Shown here: positions 15,780 through 24,355 of the stretch, piece by piece
Layout: each line of letters begins with the position of its first letter
How positions within the stretch are numbered: position 1 is the stretch's first letter
Assembly (NCBI RefSeq): GCF_002803515.1
Contig: NZ_PHQX01000001.1
Coordinates: forward strand, 2,480,001 to 2,544,000
Direction: 5' to 3'
DNA from: Stenotrophomonas lactitubi
GTDB taxonomy: Bacteria > Pseudomonadota > Gammaproteobacteria > Xanthomonadales > Xanthomonadaceae
Length of the DNA stretch: 64,000 nucleotides
Program-made: the position numbers and the translations under genes
The notes under the pieces: model-generated
The model's input: the letters and a program-made list of their open reading frames with translations, nothing else
Told to the model about the DNA's origin: nothing
Database searches by the model: none

Positions 15780-17651
15780 ATGCCTGCTTCCCCCATTGCC
15801 GGCGCTGCCGGCGCCGAGAAACCCAGCCTGCGTCAACGCTTCAAGGCGATGCGCAACCTGCCGCCGTTCCTGCGCCAGGTGTGGCAGACCAGCCGCGCCC
15901 TGACCCTGGCCAGCCTTGGCCTGCGCCTGATCCGTGCGCTGTTGCCGGTGGCGATGCTGTACGTCGGCAAGCTGATCATCGATACCGCGCTGCACCTCAG
16001 CCAGCACGACGCGGGCTTCCCGCCGCTGGGCGAGGCGCTGTCCAGTGGGCTGCTCAATCCGCTGCTCGGCCTGCTGGCGCTGGAGCTGGGCCTGGCCATC
16101 GCCTCGGACCTGCTCGGCCGCCTGGTCAGCTACGCCGATGCCCTGCTGTCGGAACTGTTCGCCAACGTCACCAGCGTGCGCCTGATGGAACACGCGGCCA
16201 CCCTCGACCTGGAGGACTTCGAGGACCCGGACCTGCAGGACAAGCTGGACCGTGCACGGCGCCAGACCATGGGTCGGATGAACCTGATGAGCCAGCTGTT
16301 CGGCCAGGTGCAGGATGCGATCACCGTCGCCAGCCTCGCCGTCGGCCTGCTGGTCTATGCGCCGTGGCTGATCCTGCTGCTGGCGCTGGCACTGGTGCCG
16401 GCCTTCATCGGCGAATCGCACTTCAATGCGGCCGGTTACAGCCTCAACTTCCTGTGGACGCCGGAACGCCGCCAGCTGGACTACCTGCGCCAGCTCGGCG
16501 CCAGCGTGGAAACGGCCAAGGAAGTAAAGATCTTCAACCTGCACCGGTTCCTGGTCGACCGCTACCGCAGCTTGTCGGCGGCGCTGTTCCTGGCCAACCG
16601 CGCGCTCGCCCGGCGGCGTGCGTTCTGGGGCACGCTGCTGGCCGCGCTGGGCACGCTGGGCTACTACACCGCGTATGCCTATATCGCCTGGCGCACGGTG
16701 CGCGGCGATTTTTCGATCGGTGATCTGACCTTCCTCGCCGGCAGCTTCCTGCGCCTGCGCCAGTTGCTGGAAGGCCTGCTGATCGGCTTCTCGCAGGTGG
16801 CCAGCCAGGCGTTGTATCTCGACGACCTGTATTCGTTCTTCCAGATCGAACCGGAAATCCACTCGCGCAAGGACGCGGTGCGCGTGCCGCAGCCGATCCG
16901 CGAAGGCTTCGTGTTCGAGGACGTGGGCTTCCGCTATCCCGATGCCGAGCAATGGGCCGTGCGTCACCTCGATTTCCAGCTGCACGCGGGCGAAGTGCTG
17001 GCACTGGTCGGTGAGAACGGCGCGGGCAAGACCACCCTGGTCAAGCTGCTGGCACGCCTGTACGAACCGGACGAAGGCCGCATCCTGCTCGATGGCCGCG
17101 ACCTGCGCGACTACGACCTGGACGACCTGCGCGCCAATCTCGGCGTGATCTTCCAGGACTTCGTGCGTTACAACCTCAGTGCCGGCGAGAACATCGGTGT
17201 CGGCCAGGTGGAAGCGATGGACGACCGTGCGCGGATCACCGATGCCGCCCGCCGCGGAATGGCCGAGGAAGTCATTGCTGCCCTGCCCGGCGGCTACGAC
17301 CAGCAGATCGGCCGCCGCTTCAAGCAGGGCGTGGACCTGTCCGGTGGCCAGTGGCAGAAGATCGCCATCGCCCGCGCGTGGATGCGCGATGCACAGGTGA
17401 TGATCCTGGATGAGCCCACCGCGGCGCTGGATGCCCGCGCCGAGTTCGAGGTGTTCCAGCGGTTCAGGGAGTTGGCGGATAATCGCACCGCAGTGCTGAT
17501 TTCCCACCGTTTCTCCTCCGTGCGCATGGCCGACCGCATCCTGGTACTGGCCGATGGCCGGATCGAGGCCAGCGGCACCCACCAGGAGCTGATGGCACAG
17601 GGCGGCCGCTATGCCGAGCTGTTCGAACTGCAGGCGGCAGGTTACCGCTGA
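15780..17651 (+). CDS. ABC exporter, fused membrane and ATPase domains
   Basis: A 623-aa half-transporter of the MsbA/type IV exporter group. Five to six membrane segments cover about 40-310 (ALLPVAMLYVGKLI, LLGLLALELGLAIA, ILLLALALVPAFIG). The ATPase domain covers about 370-610 with Walker [14 protein letters not shown], the signature LSGGQWQK, Walker B VMILDEPTAALD and the H-loop ISHRFSS. As a homodimer it would drive export of a lipid, drug or peptide; the substrate is unknown. It has no partner protein and no adjacent transport gene. ATG 15780 is the first in frame, 4 nt past a GCGGC; no good Shine-Dalgarno. Confidence 0.9.
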   Translation: MPASPIAGAAGAEKPSLRQRFKAMRNLPPFLRQVWQTSRALTLASLGLRLIRALLPVAMLYVGKLIIDTALHLSQHDAGFPPLGEALSSGLLNPLLGLLALELGLAIASDLLGRLVSYADALLSELFANVTSVRLMEHAATLDLEDFEDPDLQDKLDRARRQTMGRMNLMSQLFGQVQDAITVASLAVGLLVYAPWLILLLALALVPAFIGESHFNAAGYSLNFLWTPERRQLDYLRQLGASVETAKEVKIFNLHRFLVDRYRSLSAALFLANRALARRRAFWGTLLAALGTLGYYTAYAYIAWRTVRGDFSIGDLTFLAGSFLRLRQLLEGLLIGFSQVASQALYLDDLYSFFQIEPEIHSRKDAVRVPQPIREGFVFEDVGFRYPDAEQWAVRHLDFQLHAGEVLALVGENGAGKTTLVKLLARLYEPDEGRILLDGRDLRDYDLDDLRANLGVIFQDFVRYNLSAGENIGVGQVEAMDDRARITDAARRGMAEEVIAALPGGYDQQIGRRFKQGVDLSGGQWQKIAIARAWMRDAQVMILDEPTAALDARAEFEVFQRFRELADNRTAVLISHRFSSVRMADRILVLADGRIEASGTHQELMAQGGRYAELFELQAAGYR

Positions 17652-17671
17652 GAACGCCTCTCGTTCCGCCT

Positions 17672-17690
17672 AATGAGAACCTGTCTCATT
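17672..17690 (+). promoter_or_regulatory. Candidate Fur box before fpr
   Basis: AATGAGAACCTGTCTCATT is a perfect 7-5-7 palindrome of 19 bp. Against the Vibrio-type Fur consensus AATGANAATNATTNTCATT it matches 13 of 16 fixed bases. It lies 40 nt upstream of the fpr ATG, where repressor binding would block transcription. The palindrome is seen; the Fur call is an inference. Confidence 0.5.
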
Positions 17691-17730
17691 TGAGATAGAA
17701 TTGTCCCGACGACTTCCGATAGATACGCCC

Positions 17731-18510
17731 ATGTCCTCCGCTTTCGGCGCCGAAACGGTGCTTGAGGTCCGCCACTGGACCGACGCCTACTTCAGCTTCA
17801 CCCTCACCCGTGACAGCGGTTTCCGCTTCGAGAACGGCCAGTTCGTGATGATCGGCCTGGAGACCGACGCGCGGCCGCTGCTGCGCGCGTACTCCATCGC
17901 CAGCGCCAACTGGGAAGAGCACCTGGAGTTCTTCAGCATCAAGGTGCAGGACGGCCCGCTGACCTCGCGCCTGCAGCACATCAAGCCGGGCGACAAGGTG
18001 CTGGTCGGCAAGAAGCCCACCGGCACCCTGCTGATCAGCGACCTGCACCCCGGCAAGAACCTGTACCTGCTGGGTACCGGCACCGGCATGGCGCCGTGGC
18101 TGTCGGTCATCAAGGACCCGGAAACCTACGAGCGATTCGACAAGGTGATCCTGTGCCATGGCGTGCGCTACGAAAAGGACCTGGCCTACCGCGACTACTT
18201 CGAAAAGGAACTGCGCGAGCATGAGTTCCTAGGCGAAATGGTCGGTGACAAGCTGCTGTACTACCCGGCGGTGACCCGCGAACCGTTCCCGAACCAGGGC
18301 CGCCTGACCCAGCTGATGGAAAGCGGCGAGATGCAGCGCACCCTCGGCCTGCCGGAGCTGAGCCCGGAAAACGACCGCGCGATGATCTGCGGCAGCCCGC
18401 AGATGCTGGCCGACCTGCGCACCGTGCTGGACAGCCGCGGCTTCCAGACCTCGCCGCGCATCGGTACGCCCGGCCACTACGTGTTCGAGCGCGCGTTCGT
18501 CGAGAAATAA
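17731..18510 (+). CDS. fpr: Ferredoxin/flavodoxin--NADP+ reductase
   Basis: A 259-aa FAD/NADPH reductase of the short bacterial FPR type. RAYSIAS (about 52-58) is the FAD-binding RxYS motif. LLGTGTGMAPWLS (about 113-125) binds NADP pyrophosphate. ICGSPQML and the C-terminal HYVFERAFVEK, ending in a short tail after an aromatic, close the FAD site. It hands electrons between NADPH and ferredoxin or flavodoxin, for oxidative-stress defence and Fe-S or bacterioferritin chemistry. Start ATG 17731, with ATAGATAC in front and no strong Shine-Dalgarno. A candidate Fur box lies upstream. Confidence 0.93.
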   Translation: MSSAFGAETVLEVRHWTDAYFSFTLTRDSGFRFENGQFVMIGLETDARPLLRAYSIASANWEEHLEFFSIKVQDGPLTSRLQHIKPGDKVLVGKKPTGTLLISDLHPGKNLYLLGTGTGMAPWLSVIKDPETYERFDKVILCHGVRYEKDLAYRDYFEKELREHEFLGEMVGDKLLYYPAVTREPFPNQGRLTQLMESGEMQRTLGLPELSPENDRAMICGSPQMLADLRTVLDSRGFQTSPRIGTPGHYVFERAFVEK

Positions 18511-18521
18511 GCCGGGCTGTG

Positions 18522-18612
18522 GTAGAGCCGAGCCCACGCTCGGCTGCTCTGCCGGCCGACCATGGCAGGCACGCACGCTGCGCGCGCAAGCCCAGCGTGG
18601 GCTCGGCTCTAC
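18522..18612. repeat. SMAG/REP inverted pair
   Basis: GTAGAGCCGAGCCCACGCTCGGC and its partner CCCAGCGTGGGCTCGGCTCTAC, with a 45-nt spacer. It fills the convergent gap between fpr and the peroxidase gene, ending 10 nt from the peroxidase stop. Confidence 0.87.
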
Positions 18613-18621
18613 AGAGAGCGG

Positions 18622-19101
18622 CTACAGCAGCGCTTCGATGCCGCCGCGCAGCTGCTCCGGCTTGGTGGTCGGCGCATAGCGATCCACCACCTGCCCCTCG
18701 CGATCAACCAGGAACTTGCTGAAGTTCCACTTGATGCGGGCGATGCCCAGCAGCCCGCGCTTCTCGTGCGACAGCCACGCCCACAGCGGGTCGGCCCCCT
18801 CGCCGTTGACCTCGATCTTCTGCGACAGCGGGAAGCTGACCGGGTAATCAATCGAACAGAACTGGCGGATCTGCGCGGCATCGCCCGGTTCCTGCGCGCC
18901 GAACTGGTTGCAGGGAAAGCCGATCACCACCAGGCCACGATCACGGTAGTCCTGCCACAGCTGCTCAAGCCCGGTGTACTGCGGGGTGAAGCCACAGCGG
19001 CTGGCCACGTTGACCAGCAGCAGCGGACGGCCCTGGTACTGCGCCAGCGCGTGCGGCTGGCCGTCGAGGTCGCGGAAGCTGAAATCGTAGGCGGTGGTCA
19101 T
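18622..19101 (-). CDS. Glutathione peroxidase family protein (Cys type)
   Basis: A 159-aa peroxidase. NVASRCGFTPQYTGLEQL carries the peroxidatic Cys; no in-frame TGA, so it is a Cys rather than selenocysteine enzyme. VIGFPCNQFGAQEPG is the conserved second motif with the Gln, and WNFSKFLVDREG has the catalytic Trp. Bacterial members usually run on thioredoxin and remove lipid or organic peroxides. The start at 19101 gives TAYDFSF.., a normal N-terminus; the large open frame upstream on this strand is antisense to dcp and not real. It may protect membranes together with the nearby fpr and sodA. Confidence 0.9.
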   Translation of the reverse strand: MTTAYDFSFRDLDGQPHALAQYQGRPLLLVNVASRCGFTPQYTGLEQLWQDYRDRGLVVIGFPCNQFGAQEPGDAAQIRQFCSIDYPVSFPLSQKIEVNGEGADPLWAWLSHEKRGLLGIARIKWNFSKFLVDREGQVVDRYAPTTKPEQLRGGIEALL

Positions 19102-19263
19102 GGCAACGGGCCTGGGAGGCGGTGTTCTCCATGGTACCCGGGCAGCCACCCATGGAGTGGCTCTGCAGCAGGTCTGCGTTGCCAACATGCCTTTTGACAC
19201 AAGTGCAGGCGCGCCGGGCCGGGTTACCCTCGGGCCCTTGTTTGCCTTACCGGAGTATCGACC

Positions 19264-21429
19264 TTGACCACCCGCCTTGCCCTTGCCGTGGCCATGACCC
19301 TCGGCCTTGCCCTGCCCGCCTATTCGGCCAGCGCCGCCACCCCGGCCGCTGCCAACGCCCAGCAGGCCAATCCGTTCTTCGCCGACAGCCCGCTGCCGCT
19401 GCATTTCCCGCAGTTCGACAAGATCAAGGACAGCGACTTCGCCCCGGCCTTCGACGCCGGCATGGCGCAGCAGCTGAAGGAAGTGGAAGCGATCGCCAAC
19501 ACCAAGGCCAAGCCGACCTTCGACAACACCATCATCGCTCTGGAAAAGAGCGGTGACACCCTTGATCGCGCGACCACCGTGTTCTTCAGCCTGGTCGGCG
19601 CCGATACCAACGACACCCGCAAGAAGCTGCAGGCCGACTATTCGGCCAAGTTCGCCGCGCACAGCGATGCGATCGCGCTGAACGGCAAGCTGTTCGCGCG
19701 CATCCAGGCGCTGTATGACAGCCGCACCACCCTGGGCCTGGACGCTGAAGGCGTGCGCCTGGTCGAGAAGTACTACGACAACTACGTGCGCGCCGGCGCC
19801 AAGCTGTCCGAGGCCGACAAGACCAAGCTGAAGGAAATGAACGCCGAGCTGGCCAACCTGGGCACCAAGTTCAGCCAGAACGTGCAGTCGGAAGTGAACG
19901 CTTCGGCGATCACCGTCAACGACGTCAAGGAACTGGACGGCCTGTCCAAGGAGCAGATCGCCGCCGCCGCCGAAGCCGCCAAGGCCCGCGGCCTGGACGG
20001 CAAGTACGTGATCACCCTGCTCAACACCACCGGCCAGCCGCCGCTGACCAACCTGGCCAACCGCGCCCTGCGCCAGAAGATCTACGAGGCCTCCACCACC
20101 CGCGGCAGCCGCGGCGGTGAGTTCGACAACACCGCGCTGGTCGCGCGCATCATGCAGCTGCGCGCCGACAAGGCCAAGCTGATGGGCTTTGCCAACTTCG
20201 CCGCCTACAACCTGACCAACCAGACCGCCAAGACCCCCGAAGCGGTCAACGCGATGCTGGGCAAGCTGGCCCCGGCCGCGGTGGCCAATGCCAAGCGCGA
20301 AGCCACCGACCTGCAGGCGATGATCGACCAGGAACAGAAGGCCGCCGGCAAGCCGACCTTCAAGCTGGAACCGTGGGACTGGGCGTTCTACAGCGAGAAG
20401 GTGCGCCAGGCCAAGTACAACTTCGACGAGTCGCAGCTGAAGCCGTACTTCGAGATGAAGAACGTGCTGGAAAACGGCGTGTTCTACGCCGCCAACCAGG
20501 AATTCGGCCTGACCTTCAAGCAGCGCACCGACCTGCCGGTGTACCACGATGACGTCACCGTCTATGACGTGTTCGATGCCGACGGCAGCCAGCTGGCGAT
20601 CTTCATCTTCGACCCGTACGCACGCGCCTCCAAGCGCGGTGGTGCATGGATGAACTCGTACGTCTCGCAGTCCAAGCTGACCGGCTTCAAGCCGGTGGTG
20701 GCCAACCACCTGAACATCCCCAAGCCGCCGGCCGGCCAGCCGACCCTGCTGACCTGGGATGAAGTGAGCACCACCTTCCACGAATTCGGCCACGCCCTGC
20801 ACGGCATGTTCTCGAACGTGAAGTATCCGTACTTCTCGGGCACCGCGGTGCCGCGCGACTTCGTCGAGTTCCCCTCGCAGGTCAACGAGATGTGGGCCGA
20901 CAACCCGGCCATCCTGAAGAACTACGCCAAGCACTACCAGAACGGTTCGGCGATGCCGCAGGCGCTGCTGGACAAGGTGCTGGCCGCGGCCAAGTTCAAC
21001 CAGGGCTTTGCCACCACCGAGTACCTCGGTGCCGCCATGCTCGACCAGCGCTGGCACCAGATCGGCCCGGACCAGGTGCCGGCCGCCAAGGACGTGATGG
21101 CCTTCGAGCGCGCCGCGCTGGAGAAGGACGGCATCTACTACGCGCCGGTTCCGCCGCGCTACAAGACCCCGTACTTCAGCCACATCATGGGCGGCTACTC
21201 GGCCGGCTACTACGCCTACATCTGGTCGGAAGTGCTGGACGCCAACACCCAGAAGTGGTTCCGCGACAACGGCGGTCTGAGCCGCAAGAACGGCGACCAC
21301 TTCCGCGCGACCCTGCTGTCCAAGGGTGGCAGCGTGGACGCGATGCAGCTGTTCCGCGATTTCGCCGGCCACGAGCCGCAGATCGAACCGCTGCTGGAAA
21401 AGCGTGGCCTGACCGGCACCGGCAACTGA
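19264..21429 (+). CDS. dcp: Peptidyl-dipeptidase Dcp (M3 metallopeptidase), exported form
   Basis: A 721-aa zinc peptidase. HEFGHALHG (about 504) is the HExxH zinc motif, with the third ligand in FVEFPSQVNEM, about 25 residues on. The family removes C-terminal dipeptides from oligopeptides. An N-terminal signal (RLALAVAMTLGLALPAYSASA) suggests periplasmic location, unlike E. coli Dcp. The start is TTG 19264 with CCGGAG 8 nt upstream; ATG 19294 would cut the signal. A strong terminator follows at 21454. It ends with KRGLTGTGN. Confidence 0.93.
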   Translation: MTTRLALAVAMTLGLALPAYSASAATPAAANAQQANPFFADSPLPLHFPQFDKIKDSDFAPAFDAGMAQQLKEVEAIANTKAKPTFDNTIIALEKSGDTLDRATTVFFSLVGADTNDTRKKLQADYSAKFAAHSDAIALNGKLFARIQALYDSRTTLGLDAEGVRLVEKYYDNYVRAGAKLSEADKTKLKEMNAELANLGTKFSQNVQSEVNASAITVNDVKELDGLSKEQIAAAAEAAKARGLDGKYVITLLNTTGQPPLTNLANRALRQKIYEASTTRGSRGGEFDNTALVARIMQLRADKAKLMGFANFAAYNLTNQTAKTPEAVNAMLGKLAPAAVANAKREATDLQAMIDQEQKAAGKPTFKLEPWDWAFYSEKVRQAKYNFDESQLKPYFEMKNVLENGVFYAANQEFGLTFKQRTDLPVYHDDVTVYDVFDADGSQLAIFIFDPYARASKRGGAWMNSYVSQSKLTGFKPVVANHLNIPKPPAGQPTLLTWDEVSTTFHEFGHALHGMFSNVKYPYFSGTAVPRDFVEFPSQVNEMWADNPAILKNYAKHYQNGSAMPQALLDKVLAAAKFNQGFATTEYLGAAMLDQRWHQIGPDQVPAAKDVMAFERAALEKDGIYYAPVPPRYKTPYFSHIMGGYSAGYYAYIWSEVLDANTQKWFRDNGGLSRKNGDHFRATLLSKGGSVDAMQLFRDFAGHEPQIEPLLEKRGLTGTGN

Positions 21430-21453
21430 TCGCCGGCACCGTAGCGTGAAATG

Positions 21454-21486
21454 AAAACCGCCCGGGAGACCGGGCGGTTTTTTTTT
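21454..21486 (+). terminator. Rho-independent terminator of dcp
   Basis: AAAACCGCCCGG GAGA CCGGGCGG followed by nine T. It begins 24 nt past the dcp stop; the A tract gives weak activity in reverse too. Confidence 0.93.
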
Positions 21487-21490
21487 GCGT

Positions 21491-21558
21491 CATCCACGCA
21501 TGGCGTGGATCTACCGCAGGGTTGCGTGATCCCAGTAGATCCACGCCATGCGTGGATG
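21491..21558. repeat. SMAG/REP inverted pair (GTAGATCCACGC type)
   Basis: CATCCACGCATGGCGTGGATCTAC at 21491 and its complement GTAGATCCACGCCATGCGTGGATG at 21535 face outward. It lies between dcp and cfa, 10 nt from the cfa stop. Confidence 0.88.
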
Positions 21559-21568
21559 CTCTTCCAGA

Positions 21569-22687
21569 TCACCGCGGCGCCACATATCCCCCGGGTACGC
21601 CTTGCGGCGACAGCACCAGCTGCCACAACTGCGCATGCCGGCTGCGGAACGTCGCCATCGATCCGGCCAGGTAGAACCGCCACAGGCGACGGAACCGCTC
21701 GTCATAGCGTCGCGCATCCAGTGTCGGCCATGCCGCTTCCACATTGCGTCGCCACGCCTGCAGCGTCAGGTCATAGTCGGTACCGAAGTTGTGCCAGTCC
21801 TCCAGCACGAAACGCCCTTCAAACGCGCGGCTGATCTGCGCCGCCGATGGCAGCATCGAGTTGGGGAAGATGTAGCGCGCGATCCATGGATCAGTGCGAT
21901 GGCGCGAGATGTTGCTGCCAATGGTGTGCAACAGCAGCAGGCCACGCGGCGACAGGCAGCGTCGCGCCACGTCGAAGAAACTGCGGTAGTTCTTGTCGCC
22001 GACGTGCTCGAACATGCCGATCGAGAAGATCGCATCGAACGGCTCGTCCAGTTCGCGATAGTCCTGCAGCCGGATCTCGATCGGCAGGCCAGCGCACAGC
22101 TCACGCGCGTAGTCGGCCTGCTCCTGCGAAATGGTGATGCCCACGCCACTGACGCCATAGCGCTCGGCCGCGAACTTCAGCGACTCGCCCCAACCGCAGC
22201 CGATATCCAGCACGCGTTGCCCGGGGCGCAGCCCGAGCTTGCGGCACACCAGATCGAGCTTGGCTTCCTGCGCCGCATCCAGATCGTTGGCGTTGCGCCA
22301 ATACCCGCAGCTGTAGACCAGGCGCTGGCCAAGCATCGCCTGGTAAAGATCATTGCCGAGGTCATAGTGGCGACGGCCGACTTCATAGCTGCGTTGCCCG
22401 GCCTGCAGGTTGAACAGACGCGCCTTCAAAGCGTCGGCCACTTCGCGCCAGCCGTGCACCCGTTCGTCCAGGTGCGCCTGCATCAGGTGGTACAGAAACT
22501 CATCAAGAACGTTGCCATCCCACCAGCCGTCCATGTAGCTCTCGCCCAGGCCGAGTGAGCCGTGCGCCATGACCCGCGCGAAAAAGCGCGGGTCATGCAC
22601 CTGGATATCCTGCGGCCGGGTTCCATCGATCTGGACCCCGGCCTCGTGGAGCAGGCCGGTGACCCGCTCCTGCAACCCTGTATCCAC
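21569..22687 (-). CDS. cfa: Cyclopropane-fatty-acyl-phospholipid synthase
   Basis: A 372-aa SAM-dependent methyltransferase. VLDIGCGWGESLKFAAERYG is the SAM motif I. The N-terminal part has GESYMDGWWDGNVLDEFL, and YDLGNDLYQAMLGQRLVYSCGYW is the hallmark segment with catalytic Cys. IFSIGMFEHVGDKNYRSFF has the conserved Glu/His pair. It adds a methylene across lipid double bonds at the inner membrane, usually on entry to stationary phase or under acid stress. The start is GTG 22687 with GAGGAGG 8 nt upstream; longer frames have no site. Slightly shorter than E. coli Cfa (382 aa). Confidence 0.93.
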   Translation of the reverse strand: MDTGLQERVTGLLHEAGVQIDGTRPQDIQVHDPRFFARVMAHGSLGLGESYMDGWWDGNVLDEFLYHLMQAHLDERVHGWREVADALKARLFNLQAGQRSYEVGRRHYDLGNDLYQAMLGQRLVYSCGYWRNANDLDAAQEAKLDLVCRKLGLRPGQRVLDIGCGWGESLKFAAERYGVSGVGITISQEQADYARELCAGLPIEIRLQDYRELDEPFDAIFSIGMFEHVGDKNYRSFFDVARRCLSPRGLLLLHTIGSNISRHRTDPWIARYIFPNSMLPSAAQISRAFEGRFVLEDWHNFGTDYDLTLQAWRRNVEAAWPTLDARRYDERFRRLWRFYLAGSMATFRSRHAQLWQLVLSPQGVPGGYVAPR

Positions 22688-22706
22688 GACACCTCCTCGT
22701 CTGCGG

Positions 22707-23561
22707 TTACCCGCGCGCGAACAGCTCCACGTAGTCCTTGGCCACGTGCGGCAGCAACACCGAGGCCGGTACATCGGCGGTCTGGGTGCCATCCGAGTAT
22801 GGACCCACCTGGTAGGGCGGGAACACGAAGCGCAGCGCGGTGATCTGACCCTTGTCGTCGGTCAGCGGCTGGAACTGGCTGAAATTGTCGGCCTGCGGAC
22901 CGGTGCCGTCAGCGATCATCCGCGAGGCATTGCGCAGCGATTCCTGCAGCTGCGACGGGTCCATGTCCTCACCGCTGAGGCGGGTGGCCACGCGCTCACG
23001 CAGCTGGTCGGCGACGAAATCGCTGATCGCTTTCCAACCCTTGGCGTCGGTCACCAGCTTGTCGGCGCTCAGCATCTGCTGCTGCGCCGGCAGCCACACG
23101 AAACGTGCCACCAGCGGTTCGCCATGGGCGCCACCGGTGTAGCGGCTGCCGTCGGCACTGACCACCACCAGCTGCGGCGTCTCCAGCAGCTTCTCGAAGC
23201 TCAGCGACAGCTCATAGGGCATGGTCGGCTTGTCGTTGCCCAGCCCGTCCAGCGCCTGCTGCAGATCGCTGCGGGCGGAGGTGGCATAGGCCTGCAGCGC
23301 GCGCGCCAGGCCCGGATAACGATCGATGCCCGCCGGGTAACTGATGCCGACCACTTCACGTTCGTTGTTCTCGATCACATCGCGCAGATCCAACGGCGCT
23401 TCCGCTGCGGGGGCCTCGGCGGTGCCAGTGGCTTCTGCCGCAGGTGCGGCGTCGGTGGCAGGTGCCGCCTCGTTCTCGCGCTGGCAACCGGCCAGCAACA
23501 GCACGCCCATAGCGCCGGCCAGCACGCTGGCGTGCAGTGGCCGGTTCTTTCCAATCTTCAT
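22707..23561 (-). CDS. DUF3298/DUF4163-type lipoprotein
   Basis: A 284-aa lipoprotein. The signal LAGAMGVLLLAGCQRE has lipobox LAGC (Cys about 26). An Ala/Glu/Pro-rich linker runs to about 63. The folded part contains SARSDLQQALDG, YELSLSFEKLLETPQLVVVSADGSRYTGGAHGE and, near the end, DDKGQITALRFVFPPYQVGPYSDGTQTADVP, the pattern of DUF4163 followed by DUF3298 (RsiV-like, lysozyme-binding in Bacillus). The function in Gram-negatives is unknown. The start at 23561 has AGGGG 7 nt upstream. It is 19 nt from cfa on the same strand, so co-transcription is possible. Confidence 0.8.
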   Translation of the reverse strand: MKIGKNRPLHASVLAGAMGVLLLAGCQRENEAAPATDAAPAAEATGTAEAPAAEAPLDLRDVIENNEREVVGISYPAGIDRYPGLARALQAYATSARSDLQQALDGLGNDKPTMPYELSLSFEKLLETPQLVVVSADGSRYTGGAHGEPLVARFVWLPAQQQMLSADKLVTDAKGWKAISDFVADQLRERVATRLSGEDMDPSQLQESLRNASRMIADGTGPQADNFSQFQPLTDDKGQITALRFVFPPYQVGPYSDGTQTADVPASVLLPHVAKDYVELFARG

Positions 23562-23624
23562 CGGGATCCCCTGTTCATGTTCATACATCATCGCCTGCCC
23601 TGGCTGAAGCGTGGCCCGCTGGAA

Positions 23625-23927
23625 TCAGCCCACAAGCAGATCGTGATACTCCTCGTGCCGCTGCAGGAAGGCCTCGGCATAGGCACATGCCGGCACCACC
23701 TTGTACTTCTGCTCCCGGGCGAAACGCAGTGCGACCCGGGTCAGCTCACCGGCAATGCCACGGCCAGCGATCGGCTCGGGCACTTCGGTATGGGTGATGA
23801 CCATCCGCCTGCGCTTGATCTGGTAGTCCAACAGTGCCACCTGCCCGCGCACGCGGGCGGTGAACCGGTGGTTGACCTGATCGTGTTCGACCTCGTAAGC
23901 CAGACCGGGGGGCGTGACCGAAGCCAT
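23625..23927 (-). CDS. Short GNAT-fold protein (YjdJ/YidJ-like)
   Basis: A 100-aa minimal GNAT domain. HTEVPEPIAGRGIAGELTRVAL carries the R-G-x-G-x-A acetyl-CoA loop, and VVPACAYAEAFLQRHEEY follows. LDYQIKRRRMVITHTEVP is the substrate-side beta region. Members of this short family are often annotated as N-acetyltransferases without a known substrate. ATG 23927 has GGAGAC about 7 nt upstream. It is followed by the DUF3298 gene on the same strand with 63 nt between. Confidence 0.82.
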   Translation of the reverse strand: MASVTPPGLAYEVEHDQVNHRFTARVRGQVALLDYQIKRRRMVITHTEVPEPIAGRGIAGELTRVALRFAREQKYKVVPACAYAEAFLQRHEEYHDLLVG

Positions 23928-24084
23928 GGGACTGTCTCCTGCGGCGACTGCGTGGATGGTGCGCAGCCGGGCGCCATGATCGCGTGAAGCCTGAACAGGG
24001 ACAAGTCTGTGCCTGCTGCGTCAGTTGTTGCCCTCAAGCTGCGGTCTGGCCGGCCGCTAACCCCTCTGCAGGGGTGCGCCAAGC

Positions 24085-24099
24085 TGGCATACCCCTTGC
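24085..24099 (+). promoter_or_regulatory. Sigma-54-type promoter (-24/-12)
   Basis: TGGCATACCCCTTGC has GG, ten bases, GC, as RpoN promoters require, with consensus TGGCA and TTGC. Start of transcription would be near 24111, 25 nt before the small gene's ATG. Just upstream, CCCCTCTGCAGGGG (24061-24074) is a perfect palindrome. The spacing is seen in sequence; use by RpoN is an inference. Confidence 0.55.
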
Positions 24100-24135
24100 G
24101 ACAGTCGACCAAGCGATCTGCCGTGGAGGCCCGCG

Positions 24136-24297
24136 ATGCACCCCAGCGATTCCCATTCCGATACCGATCACGCCCTGCTGGAGGGCCTGCTGCAACTGGC
24201 CGTGGAGGGACAGACCGAAGACCAGGCGTTCCAGAGCATCGGCGAGGAAGTGTTCTCCCGCCTGCTCGATACCTACGGTCAGGAAACCCGGGCCTGA
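24136..24297 (+). CDS. Small acidic protein of unknown function (53 aa)
   Basis: A 53-aa open frame beginning MHPSDSHSDTDHALLEGLLQ. It is helical, acidic, and contains LQLAVEGQTEDQAFQSIGEEV. GTGGAGG lies 8 nt before ATG. The codon choice is GC3-rich like real genes here. A sigma-54-type promoter lies 37 nt before it, which strengthens the call. No function is known to me. It is too short for most gene finders. Confidence 0.6.
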   Translation: MHPSDSHSDTDHALLEGLLQLAVEGQTEDQAFQSIGEEVFSRLLDTYGQETRA

Positions 24298-24304
24298 CCC
24301 GGAG

Positions 24305-24346
24305 CGGGGCCGCAGCCCCGGGGGTCGGATCCAGCGGATCCGACCC
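24305..24346. repeat. Two small hairpins after the 53-aa gene
   Basis: CGGGGCCGCAGCCCCG (24305-24320) and GGGGTCGGATCC..GGATCCGACCCC (24320-24346) form adjacent stems. The second is of the GGGTC repeat type seen near 15.7 kb. It sits between convergent genes. Confidence 0.65.
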
Positions 24347-24355
24347 CAACCACCC

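Noticed and set aside
19102..21372. Long minus-strand frame running into the glutathione peroxidase
   Set aside because: Its upstream 750 codons are antisense to dcp. The real start is ATG 19101 where peroxidase similarity begins.
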